Below, piece by piece: positions 41,193 through 49,275 of a DNA stretch of 64,000 nucleotides. The DNA comes from Bacteroidaceae bacterium (GTDB taxonomy: Bacteria > Bacteroidota > Bacteroidia > Bacteroidales > Bacteroidaceae): the NCBI GenBank assembly GCA_024401225.1, contig JAKSLM010000004.1, positions 1-64,000 on the forward strand. Direction: 5' to 3'. The notes beneath the pieces are model-generated. The model made no database searches, was not told where the DNA came from, and worked only from the letters and a program-made list of their open reading frames with translations. Both the position numbers and the translations under genes were made by a program. Positions within the stretch are counted from its first letter, which is position 1. The number at the start of each line of letters is the position of its first letter.

Positions 41193-42169
41193 TACACCAT
41201 TCGGATGTTGTCAATCCATAGGGTGTTGCCAACGCTGCCGACATATGCCTCGCCAAACGAAGAGTCGAACTGCAGGCATAGGTGGGTAGGCATTTCATCG
41301 GGCTCTGCCCATCCAATCTCATTCACAGGAACAATCTTACCCTTTGAGTTGCGGGCACAGCGAATCAGTTCGCCTGTGGTCAATCCCATGTACTCCTTGA
41401 AGAACGGTTCCTTGGTTATGTCACCATAATGGATGGCAAACTGTTTGTCGTTGACCCATCCGGAGGTGCTCTTGTCGAATCGATGAACAATAGTGCCTAC
41501 GCGCTTTGCGAATATGTTGCCGTCAGCATCCTCCCAACGCTTCTGCAGATAAAGCACGAAGTCGCACATATCCATACCATTGATAGTCTTTACGGGCGAA
41601 AAACCTGTACGCTTCTCGCGGGTTGTGCCGCCCATAAGTTTCACCTTATAATCGAAGCAAATAGCTTTTGGATGTTTCTTGAAAGGAATTCCCCAGTTCA
41701 TCTTCCGCATCGGATCCTTGGTGCCGGTGATTGGTTCAAAGATCTGCCCAAGAAACATTGCACCAGGAGCAAGGACTTTGATGTTGACCAATCCAAGAAC
41801 CTTAACCTGCTCGTGATGAGTCATAAGCTTGGCGCAATAGCCATGGCCTGGTCGTTCTTCCTTATATACAGAAACATTAGTCTTGACCACTCCTGCCACC
41901 TTAGCCATGATATTGGAGCATCCCCAGATGGATCCACCTTGGGGAGTGTAGGCATTGTTGTTGTCCCATACGGCAGTTGGTGCCACCTCGTAAAGAGTCT
42001 TTGTGTCTCCTCCGATCACAAGGCTTTCCTTCACATGGCGGGTAATCCACTGATTCATGTCACCGTACTTCAGCATCTCAAATTTATCCTGAGCCTGTAT
42101 GGTACAACTGAAGACTAATGTCAAGAGTGTTATAACCAAGTTTTTACAATATCCTCTGTTAAATTCCAT
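41189..42169 (-). CDS. Exported PCMD-domain protein
   Basis: 326 residues. The N-terminus LVITLLTLVFSCTIQAQ can be read as a signal peptide cleaved after AQAQ (27) or as a lipoprotein signal with Cys22. The body carries the PCMD ('putative carbohydrate metabolism domain') pattern: MNWGIPFKKHPKAICFDYKVKL (cut by position, about 150-171), then FVLYLQKRW and a terminal NTLWIDNIRMVY. The same domain ends the lipoproteins at 47467 and 50367. The gene is the last of the 45054-41189 operon and its start overlaps the SDR gene by 40 nt, so it is translationally coupled to cytosolic reductases. PCMD function is unknown. Confidence 0.8.
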   Translation of the reverse strand: MEFNRGYCKNLVITLLTLVFSCTIQAQDKFEMLKYGDMNQWITRHVKESLVIGGDTKTLYEVAPTAVWDNNNAYTPQGGSIWGCSNIMAKVAGVVKTNVSVYKEERPGHGYCAKLMTHHEQVKVLGLVNIKVLAPGAMFLGQIFEPITGTKDPMRKMNWGIPFKKHPKAICFDYKVKLMGGTTREKRTGFSPVKTINGMDMCDFVLYLQKRWEDADGNIFAKRVGTIVHRFDKSTSGWVNDKQFAIHYGDITKEPFFKEYMGLTTGELIRCARNSKGKIVPVNEIGWAEPDEMPTHLCLQFDSSFGEAYVGSVGNTLWIDNIRMVY

Positions 42170-42975
42170 AATTCCGTTTTCTGTGGATGATTAGTCATCT
42201 TCTTCGATAGCTTGACAGGTTTGCCGCTTCGGCAGAATGTACCTGTTCGATTAGCGCATTCGTCATCAAGCAGCAAGCGGATAGCGGTATCAGCGCCTTG
42301 TCGCGGTGTATTGATGAATGGGCGGAAGAAGATGTCGGTCAGTGGGTCGAAGAACATCTGCATACGTATGATTTCGGTGTTTACGATCCAAGGGTCGGCT
42401 GCATTGACCATGATGCCTTTATCCTTCAAGTGCTCAGCCAGTTCAAGGGTGAAAAGCGTGATGGCCTTCTTGGTGTTGGCGTATACGAGGATTCGCTGCC
42501 AAAAACCTTTTCGTCCTTCGGTGAAAAACTCCGGAAACGATAGTTTGCCAATAACGTATGAGCATGATGACATATTGACAATTCTGGAGCCACGATGCAT
42601 GAGTGGCAACAATTTGCGAGTTAGTAAGTATGGACCGACATAGTTGACGCTTACTGTATGCTCGAGATCATCAACAGTATAATGCTTGCCTGTACCCATT
42701 GTACCAGCATTATTCATAAGCAGATCAATTTGTTCTCCTCTCTCGATTAGTCGGTCGGCAAAGGATGCGACATTTGAGAGATTTGAAAGGTCTATCTGCA
42801 TTATCTCTACATTTTTGTTTCCGGACTCCTTGATGATTGCATTGCACTTTGATTCTGCTTTCTTATAGCTATAGCAAGCCATAATCACGTGATACCCAGC
42901 CTTTGCAACCTCGAGAGTCTCCTCCATACCCATGCCTCCATCGGCACCGGTTATGATTGCTAATCCACGTTCCAT
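42130..42975 (-). CDS. Short-chain dehydrogenase/reductase
   Basis: 281 residues. Classical SDR motifs: cofactor loop TGADGGMG (9-16), NNAG (88-91), Asn111, Ser137 in NMSSCSY, and the catalytic YANTK (Tyr165, Lys169). The sequence after Tyr is long and hydrophobic, as in the retinol-dehydrogenase/WWOX-like branch. Start is the ATG at 42975, which overlaps the OYE stop as TGATG; the TTG three bases earlier is less likely. In context it could oxidise or reduce a steroid hydroxyl (for example at C-3), but substrate and cofactor are inference. Confidence 0.88.
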   Translation of the reverse strand: MERGLAIITGADGGMGMEETLEVAKAGYHVIMACYSYKKAESKCNAIIKESGNKNVEIMQIDLSNLSNVASFADRLIERGEQIDLLMNNAGTMGTGKHYTVDDLEHTVSVNYVGPYLLTRKLLPLMHRGSRIVNMSSCSYVIGKLSFPEFFTEGRKGFWQRILVYANTKKAITLFTLELAEHLKDKGIMVNAADPWIVNTEIIRMQMFFDPLTDIFFRPFINTPRQGADTAIRLLLDDECANRTGTFCRSGKPVKLSKKMTNHPQKTELWNLTEDIVKTWL

Positions 42976-44207
42976 CAAACCTTCTGTTCGCGCTCTATGC
43001 GCTCTATTTCCTTGATAAGTGACTTAGGTAAGGGCTCGTTTAGGTGCTGATGGCAAGCCATTTCGACAGAGTACATTCGTCCAATGCAATAATTTGAATG
43101 GTTGCATCCGCAACGATAGTGCTCATTTTCGCGCAGTTTGTTGACAAAGTCAGGTTCGTTGAGCAGCGAGCGTGCCATTTGTACGGCTTCAAATCCATGG
43201 CTCAGCACCTCATTTATTTTATCGCCAGCTACGAGTCCGCCCACATAGATGAACTTCATGTCAGGCAATGCTTCACGGAACTTAAGTGCATCCTCAAGGA
43301 AGAAAGCCTCAGAATAAGGCACTGTTGGCACCATCATCTTACCGCAGGCACGTACTCCGTATTTGAGCCATAGCTTGTCCATGTAGTGGGTCATAGTCTT
43401 GATAGGCATCTCGCCTCGCATCACATACATTGGAGTTGCACTCACAAGACCGCCGCTCAATACAATTGCATGTACGCCAAGTGATTGGAGATGGCGTGCA
43501 ATCTCTATGCTCTCCTCGAATTTCGTTCCGGGATTCTTCAAGCCATCACGCATGTTCATCTTCACAACAACGGCCATGTCGTCCTTTGCTGCCTTCATTA
43601 CCTCTTCGATACACATGGTCATGAAGCGCATGCGGTTCTCGAGCGATCCTCCGTATTCGTCCTTGCGATGGTTGAAGTAAGGATTGAGGAACTGGTCGAT
43701 AAGATATCCGTGTCCGCAATGAATCTCAACGGAATCAAAACCAGCCTCACGAGCAAGATTGACAGCATCACCAAATTTCTTCGCAAGAGGCGGAAGCTCG
43801 TCAGCACGTAGACCTCGAACCAGTGTCGGACTGTAGAGATTGAAACCTGTACATGCTCCAACTGGCATGCATCCGCAAATTTCTTTGTGCGACATGTTGC
43901 CGCAATGTCCCAGCTGAATGCCGGCAGCAGCCCCTTCTTCATGGATGCCATCTGTCAGACGGCGAAGTCCTGGAATTATCTCAGGACGCATCACCAACTG
44001 GCGATCAAAACTCAGACCGCTCTCTGTCACAGCAGCATAAGCAATGGTGGTCATACCGACACCTCCACGTGCCACGCTTGTGTGGTAATCGTAGAGCATC
44101 TGTGATGGCTCGTGATTAGGGCACATGCTTTCAAATGCTGCGCTTCGTATTGTTCTGTTTCTTAATGTCAGAGGACCAATCTTTGCCTCTTCGAAAATCT
44201 TATTCAT
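42975..44207 (-). CDS. Old-Yellow-Enzyme family NADH:flavin oxidoreductase
   Basis: 410 residues, one FMN-binding TIM barrel. Motifs: IGPLTLRNRTIRSA, GIQLGHCGN, the active-site block GFDSVEIHCGHGYLIDQFL with NHRKDEYGGSLENRMRF, and C-terminal FIYVGGLVAG and VQMARSLL. A cysteine group at the end (Cys366, Cys368, Cys374, Cys385 in RCGCNHSNYCIGRM...) resembles the [4Fe-4S] ligands of the 2-enoate/2,4-dienoyl-CoA reductase branch. The large C-terminal flavin domain of BaiCD/BaiH-like enzymes is missing. It should reduce an activated C=C bond. Second gene of the operon with a steroid 5-alpha-reductase homolog, 76 nt after it. Confidence 0.9.
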   Translation of the reverse strand: MNKIFEEAKIGPLTLRNRTIRSAAFESMCPNHEPSQMLYDYHTSVARGGVGMTTIAYAAVTESGLSFDRQLVMRPEIIPGLRRLTDGIHEEGAAAGIQLGHCGNMSHKEICGCMPVGACTGFNLYSPTLVRGLRADELPPLAKKFGDAVNLAREAGFDSVEIHCGHGYLIDQFLNPYFNHRKDEYGGSLENRMRFMTMCIEEVMKAAKDDMAVVVKMNMRDGLKNPGTKFEESIEIARHLQSLGVHAIVLSGGLVSATPMYVMRGEMPIKTMTHYMDKLWLKYGVRACGKMMVPTVPYSEAFFLEDALKFREALPDMKFIYVGGLVAGDKINEVLSHGFEAVQMARSLLNEPDFVNKLRENEHYRCGCNHSNYCIGRMYSVEMACHQHLNEPLPKSLIKEIERIEREQKV

Positions 44208-44283
44208 TATTATGATGTTTTTATCTCTTTATATAGTCTTGCGTGGTACTGATGTTATTGTGCTTGAAATCAGTAAGCCCTTC

Positions 44284-45054
44284 TTAATACACAAATGGGA
44301 TAATCCTCTTCCTGTTACCAACGGCATCATTGCCAAACTCCTCTCGATAGCGCTTGTGGATGGCGTGAGCGCGAGGCACCAAGTTGGCAGCTGTCCAGAT
44401 GACAAACACCCATGCTGCAGGAAGCATTGTCGCAATGGCGAGTCCTGTCCATTCTGTCAGTTCGCCGAAATAATTGCCACTTGTAACATACTTGTACATG
44501 CCCTTTTGAGGTAGATAATGCTTGGTGTCGCCAGGTTTGCGTAGATGACGGATTACATGGTCGGAATGCAAGTTTATCATCATGCCTGCAAAGAAGATTA
44601 CTATGCCGAGGATGGTATTAGGCCGATACATGTACGCGGTGCCGCATGCGAAATTCTCATTTGGGAAATCAAACAGTCCGCATCCAAGCATCAATCCATT
44701 AATGGCATTGAATATTACGCCCATGAGCATAATGGCAACAGGCATCTTACTTGTTCCCTTCATAAGGAGTGGGAAGATGAATGAACGTTGGAAATAGTGA
44801 AGCATAAACATGCCGCAAAATACGATTTCCGGGATATGAGTATTCATACCGCTCTGCCACCACATTATCAGCATTACGATAAAAGCCGGAGCTTCCATAA
44901 GTATCCATGCAAGCTTGTTGTTGAGCGACCATCCCCATTGCTTTGTGCGGAAAAGTCCGTAACCGGCCTTGATAAAATACAGGCAAACGAATACTATAAT
45001 TGCTAATGCAATCATGGTATGGAGCAAGCAGTTGTATTGTTCGAAATTCATCAT
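44284..45054 (-). CDS. Steroid 5-alpha-reductase family membrane protein
   Basis: 256 residues, the length of human SRD5A1/2, with 6-7 hydrophobic segments. The C-terminal family signature is unmistakable: GDTKHYLPQKGMYKYV (175-190), NYFGELTEWTG (194-204), RAHAIHKRY (228-236) and IIPF (251-254). In the N-terminal part MEAPAF (53-58) aligns with the QELPAF motif of the human enzyme, keeping the Glu (Glu54) but with Met for Gln. Tyr87 in HYFQR matches the substrate-binding Tyr. The family reduces the delta-4 double bond of 3-oxo-steroids with NADPH; some bacterial members act on other polyprenoid or enone substrates. First gene of the operon. Confidence 0.87.
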   Translation of the reverse strand: MMNFEQYNCLLHTMIALAIIVFVCLYFIKAGYGLFRTKQWGWSLNNKLAWILMEAPAFIVMLIMWWQSGMNTHIPEIVFCGMFMLHYFQRSFIFPLLMKGTSKMPVAIMLMGVIFNAINGLMLGCGLFDFPNENFACGTAYMYRPNTILGIVIFFAGMMINLHSDHVIRHLRKPGDTKHYLPQKGMYKYVTSGNYFGELTEWTGLAIATMLPAAWVFVIWTAANLVPRAHAIHKRYREEFGNDAVGNRKRIIPFVY

Positions 45055-45103
45055 TTTTGCCTTGTTTTGGTCTATTTGTCGTGTTCAACCCCTCTTTTTG
45101 TCG

Positions 45104-45111
45104 CAAAGTTA
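45104..45111 (-). promoter_or_regulatory. -7 promoter box for steroid-reductase-like operon
   Basis: TAACTTTG on the minus strand, 50 nt upstream of the ATG at 45054. A TTTG complement lies at 45136-45139 (24 nt away, slightly long). Confidence 0.55.
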
Positions 45112-45154
45112 GTTTATTTTTTATATATTTAGATACAAAGCCATTAAAAATGTG

Positions 45155-45162
45155 TAACTTTG
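45155..45162 (+). promoter_or_regulatory. -7 promoter box for DUF4493 surface operon
   Basis: TAACTTTG, identical to the divergent box at 45104-45111 and 44 bp from it. The leader to the ATG at 45256 is about 85 nt. Only a weak -33 element is seen. Confidence 0.55.
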
Positions 45163-45255
45163 CAGCGATTTTGGCAAAAATACTTTACTATTTGGGCACA
45201 AAGTCGTGTGTGTTTTAGAAAATAAAAGAAAATTAGGTAATAAAAGATTGCAATT

Positions 45256-46104
45256 ATGAAGATCAAACTTATGCTCTTTTCTGTTTCGCTGGGTTTGGCC
45301 GCAACATTCTCGTCGTGTACTAATGACAACGATGTAGTGGCAGTTAAGAGTGAAACAGGAGTCTTGAATCTTGACGTTGTAAGCAGTGCATGTTTTCAGG
45401 CTGCAGCAACACGAGCTGTCAATGAAACCTCTTACACAAATGTTGACAATTACACGGTGGAAATCACCGATGGTGCTGGAGCGGCAAAATTCTCGGGCAC
45501 TTATTCTGAACTGAAAGGAAAGCTTCCTATGTCATTGAAGATAGGAAACTATAACATCAAGGCATCTTACGGAACCGAAAGCGTAGCATCGCGTTCTGCA
45601 TTCTATGTGGAAGGTTCATCAGCGTTCCAAATTAAATCGGATGATAATACGACAGTTTCTGTTGATTGCTTGCCAACATGCGGTAAGGTGTCAGCAGCAT
45701 TTACTAGTGAAATGAATACCTATTTCACGGACTATTCAATTGCCTTCTATGGTACATCAGCACTTGGCGCAACAGACGCAAATGCTGTTGTATGGGAAAA
45801 GAATGATACAGATCCTTTCTACATTAAGCTTAATAAAAATAGTGATGGTGAGACAGTACAGTTCAAACTCAATGTTACTGCCAAGGAAGGTTTTGTAACT
45901 GGCGAAGAGACAAACCGTCAGCAAACGGGCATTGTGACAGGTTCATTCAACTTGAAGCGTAATGAGGCTCACAAACTCACTATTGGTCCAAACCTCATCG
46001 AGGCAAATACAGGTAACCTTGCTATCACAATCACAATTGATGATACAACAAATGATATAGAAAAGACTATCACGGTACCAGTGACTTGGATTGACAAGCA
46101 GTAA
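45256..46104 (+). CDS. DUF4493-type lipoprotein 1
   Basis: 282 residues. Lipoprotein signal MKIKLMLFSVSLGLAATFSSC (Cys21, split here: lipobox FSSC) followed by acidic TNDND, a likely surface-export signal. Then comes a strand GVLNLDVV, Thr52-Arg53 in AAATRAVNE, and an Ig-like beta-rich domain with the DUF4493 pattern: DNYTVEITDGAG, KIGNYNIKASYGTE, FYVEGSSAF and VSVDCLPTCGKVSAAF. The C-terminal part (LAITITIDDTT) is a second beta region. First gene of a ten-gene operon. It probably sits on the outer membrane; the role is unknown (pilin-like, see findings). Confidence 0.8.
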   Translation: MKIKLMLFSVSLGLAATFSSCTNDNDVVAVKSETGVLNLDVVSSACFQAAATRAVNETSYTNVDNYTVEITDGAGAAKFSGTYSELKGKLPMSLKIGNYNIKASYGTESVASRSAFYVEGSSAFQIKSDDNTTVSVDCLPTCGKVSAAFTSEMNTYFTDYSIAFYGTSALGATDANAVVWEKNDTDPFYIKLNKNSDGETVQFKLNVTAKEGFVTGEETNRQQTGIVTGSFNLKRNEAHKLTIGPNLIEANTGNLAITITIDDTTNDIEKTITVPVTWIDKQ

Positions 46105-46136
46105 ACTCTCATCAACTCAATAATCAGAAATAGCAT

Positions 46137-47444
46137 ATGAAATTTTCAAAGATATACATCTGCTGCATCGCTACACTCGTCGGACTTGCTTCTTGTCTTA
46201 GCGAGAATCCTTATGCGGCAAATTCAAACAACAATGGCAATCTGCGACTTGAGGTTGAGATTGTCCAGCCAGAGGCTACTACTCGTGCGGCTTCCGATAT
46301 AGATACAAGAACATTCCCTGTAACAATTGTTGATAACAGCGGTAAAGTCGTAAAGGAATATTCTGCACAGTCAGAGGTTCCAACGCTTGTTCCTATGGAA
46401 GTGGGCAAGTATACGGTATCTGCCCATCAGCCAGGTGAGTTGCTGCAGAAGATGGATCATCCATATTATAAGGGAAGTAAAGATATTGAGATCCTCAAGG
46501 GGGTTACATCCGATGTGGATGTATTGTGTAAGATGGCTAATAGCTGTATTACAATCAACTATAGCGATGATTTTTTCGAGGCATTCGATTCATGGACGGT
46601 TACCGTCAATGATGGAAGTGAAACTGCACTTTCTTTCTCAAGTCAGGATGGAGTAAAGTCTCAGTCTGTTTATTGGTTATTTAAGGATAATGCGTCACTT
46701 CTTACTGTTAATTTCTCTGGTACGACAAAGGATGGTAATAAGATTTCTGCAACCAATTTCCTTGCAAAGAGTCAGGCAACAGAGAAGTACGATGATGGTA
46801 ACGAATGCTTCACAGGTGGTGATGCTGTGACCATCAATGTGTCTCCTGTAGAGTCAACAGAGGGTTACCTTGAGAGCATCAATATCACAGCCAGTGTTGT
46901 GTTCACAGAAACTAACGAGAATATTGATGTGGATGTTTGGGAGGGAACTCCTGGCGAGACACCTGGTGGCAATGAAGGTGGTGATAATACTGGTGGTGAT
47001 GACAATCCTTCTACAGATGATGCAATAACTCTTACATTGCCAGCTCCTATAAGCTATGCTATTATGGGTGCTGATGATGTAGACCAGTCGCTTGGAGATA
47101 CTTACCTTGCTGCGGCAAAGGGTTTGAAGAGTATAAAGGTGTCTATAGAATCAACAAGTGATGATATGATTTCTTCCCTCTCAGATCTTTACGAGCAATA
47201 TGGTGTTGATTTTATCACCGGTGCAGAGATTGTGGGCAACCAGGATGTAGTTCTGCTTTTTGAGGAGCTTGACCAGCCACTTTCTGTACCAGCAGTTGGT
47301 GATAAAGATTATACATTCCCTATTGGTAATTTCTTTAGTTTGCTTCAGGTACTTGTCGGCGAGCATACATTCCATCTTACAGTAACAGACATGGATGGAG
47401 TGCAGAAGTCAGGTGATGTGATAATCACAATCACAATGCCATAA
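46137..47444 (+). CDS. DUF4493-type lipoprotein 2 with Gly-rich linker
   Basis: 435 residues. Lipobox LASC (Cys20), followed by LSENPYAANS. Strand GNLRLEVEIV, then Arg50 in ATTRAASD. The DUF4493 region runs to about 255 (FPVTIVDNSG, VGKYTVSAHQPGE, VTSDVDVLCKMANSCITINY). A linker rich in Gly, Asn and Asp (about 275-295, GGNEGGDNTGGDD) leads to a separate C-terminal domain of about 130 residues that I do not recognise. The two-domain layout could be a fibre domain plus a ligand-binding domain. It begins 32 nt after gene 1. Confidence 0.78.
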   Translation: MKFSKIYICCIATLVGLASCLSENPYAANSNNNGNLRLEVEIVQPEATTRAASDIDTRTFPVTIVDNSGKVVKEYSAQSEVPTLVPMEVGKYTVSAHQPGELLQKMDHPYYKGSKDIEILKGVTSDVDVLCKMANSCITINYSDDFFEAFDSWTVTVNDGSETALSFSSQDGVKSQSVYWLFKDNASLLTVNFSGTTKDGNKISATNFLAKSQATEKYDDGNECFTGGDAVTINVSPVESTEGYLESINITASVVFTETNENIDVDVWEGTPGETPGGNEGGDNTGGDDNPSTDDAITLTLPAPISYAIMGADDVDQSLGDTYLAAAKGLKSIKVSIESTSDDMISSLSDLYEQYGVDFITGAEIVGNQDVVLLFEELDQPLSVPAVGDKDYTFPIGNFFSLLQVLVGEHTFHLTVTDMDGVQKSGDVIITITMP

Positions 47445-47466
47445 TAAATATAATATAGTGGATAAA

Positions 47467-49263
47467 ATGAAAAAGATATATAGCATTCTTTCGGCGCTTA
47501 TTATTGCCGTGTGTCTCATCGGATGTCAGAATGATGAGATTGCTAAGGAAACTGGTTATCTTAGTCTTAATGTCAAGACTTTGGTGACTGCCAATACCCG
47601 TGTAACAGCCGCACCAGCTGACTATGCTCCAAAGCAGATTTATGTTGAGATTCTTAATTCCAGCAGCGAGGTTGTAAAAAGCACTTCTGACTTTGAGAAT
47701 GATGCAGAGTGGAATGGCGCAAACATAAAGCTTGAACCAGGTACATACACTATCAATGCGCATTCAAACAACTGGGATGGTAGCCAGTCAGGTTTTAATA
47801 CTCCATATTATTTTGGCAGTTCGAAGGTTACTATTGAAGCTAAAACTCGTAAGTCGGCCGATATCACTTGTACGCTTGCCAATGTGAAGGTGACAGTAAA
47901 CTTCGACCAGAGTTTCCTTGACAACTTCAAGTCGGCTATAGCAAGTGTGAAATCGTCAGTTACCGGTGTCGAACCACTTAGTTTCACTATGGGGCAGACT
48001 ACAGCTTCAGGCTATTTCCCTGTAGGTGATTTGACTTCTGTTATAGAGGTTATCAATAAGTATGACGAGCAGCACACCCAAAGTGATGTAATCTCTGATG
48101 TAAAAGCACGTGACCACTATATATTTAATTATAAGGTGGCAGACTATGGCAGTATCGGTGGCATCACAGTCTCAGTCGATGAAAGTACAAAGACATATAC
48201 TTACACATGGGAGATTGCGAAGAAGGCAAGCATTGTGCTTGAAACATACAATCCTGCTGTCACAAGTACTTCTGCCACATTGAAGGGTAAGGTTGCAGGT
48301 AAGGATAGCACATACGACGTTAAAAACCTTTCACTCCAGTGGAAGGCACAGAGTGCTGCGGACTGGACAACTTTGACAAATGATAAGCTGACTATTGATG
48401 CTGACGACAACATAAGCTATGAGCTTACTGGCCTCACAACTGGCGCTACTTATGTATTCCGTCTTATCTATCAGAATGGGGACGACCTTATCAAGAGCAC
48501 AGAGAAGGAATTCATTCCTACAGAGGCAGAACCACAAGAGCAGCTTTACAATGCTGGATTTGAAAATTGGTGGAATGATGGTAAGATTACATACGCAAAT
48601 GAGCAGGGTAAGTCTTACTGGTGTACAAGTAACAATGGTTCTGCAGGCGTTATGGGTGCTAAGTACAATGTTACTACAGGCATTACTGATGGTGCTTTTA
48701 ATGGTACATCAGCTCAACTAAAGTCGACAAAGGTCGTGATTGCATTTGCAGCAGCCAGCCTCTTTACTGGTGAATTTGATGGAATGATTGGTACTAGCGG
48801 TGCAAAGCTTACATGGGGTGTACCATTCCAGAGCCGTCCATCAGCTTTGAAGGGCTATATGAAATATGCTACTGGCGGAATTAACAATGGTACGCAGCCT
48901 AAAGACGTTGGTGCCCCAGCAAAGGGAGAAAATGATGAGTGCCAGATTTTCTGTGCCTTACTGACAGAGCAGCTAAAGGTTGCTAATGCTGCCAATAATG
49001 ATGGCTATCAACTCAGTTATGATATTGACTGGCAGAATGATTCGCGTGTCATTGCTTATGGTCAGCTTACACAGAATACTGCTGATAGCGATTGGAAACA
49101 GTTTAACATCCCTTTGAAGTATTATTCGCTTACCACAAAGCCAAGCTATATGGTTATCGTTTGTTCTTCAAGTAAATGGGGTGACTACTTCTATGGTTCT
49201 ACATCGGCTAAGTTGTTGCTTGATGACTTTGAATTTGAATATGGCGAGCGTATCGCAAAATAA
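47467..49263 (+). CDS. DUF4493 + Fn3-like + PCMD lipoprotein
   Basis: 598 residues from the ATG at 47467 (the frame opens at a GTG three codons earlier). Lipobox LIGC (Cys20) then QNDEIAKE. Strand GYLSLNVKTL, Arg45 in ANTRVTAAP. DUF4493 runs to about 250 (KQIYVEILNSSSE, LEPGTYTINAHSNNW, YYFGSSKVTIEAKT, CTLANVKVTVNFD). A Fn3-like domain follows (about 260-355, TSTSATLKGKVAG). The C-terminal PCMD domain (about 365-598) has AKLTWGVPFQSRPSALKGY and KLLLDDFEFEY. It has the composition expected of a tip adhesin or a glycan-binding surface protein. Confidence 0.8.
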   Translation: MKKIYSILSALIIAVCLIGCQNDEIAKETGYLSLNVKTLVTANTRVTAAPADYAPKQIYVEILNSSSEVVKSTSDFENDAEWNGANIKLEPGTYTINAHSNNWDGSQSGFNTPYYFGSSKVTIEAKTRKSADITCTLANVKVTVNFDQSFLDNFKSAIASVKSSVTGVEPLSFTMGQTTASGYFPVGDLTSVIEVINKYDEQHTQSDVISDVKARDHYIFNYKVADYGSIGGITVSVDESTKTYTYTWEIAKKASIVLETYNPAVTSTSATLKGKVAGKDSTYDVKNLSLQWKAQSAADWTTLTNDKLTIDADDNISYELTGLTTGATYVFRLIYQNGDDLIKSTEKEFIPTEAEPQEQLYNAGFENWWNDGKITYANEQGKSYWCTSNNGSAGVMGAKYNVTTGITDGAFNGTSAQLKSTKVVIAFAAASLFTGEFDGMIGTSGAKLTWGVPFQSRPSALKGYMKYATGGINNGTQPKDVGAPAKGENDECQIFCALLTEQLKVANAANNDGYQLSYDIDWQNDSRVIAYGQLTQNTADSDWKQFNIPLKYYSLTTKPSYMVIVCSSSKWGDYFYGSTSAKLLLDDFEFEYGERIAK

Positions 49264-49275
49264 TCATCTTTTCTG

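Noticed and set aside
42976..42978. TTG at 42978 as SDR start
   Set aside because: The ATG at 42975 directly follows, gives the common TGATG coupling with the OYE stop, and the residue lost is not part of the fold.
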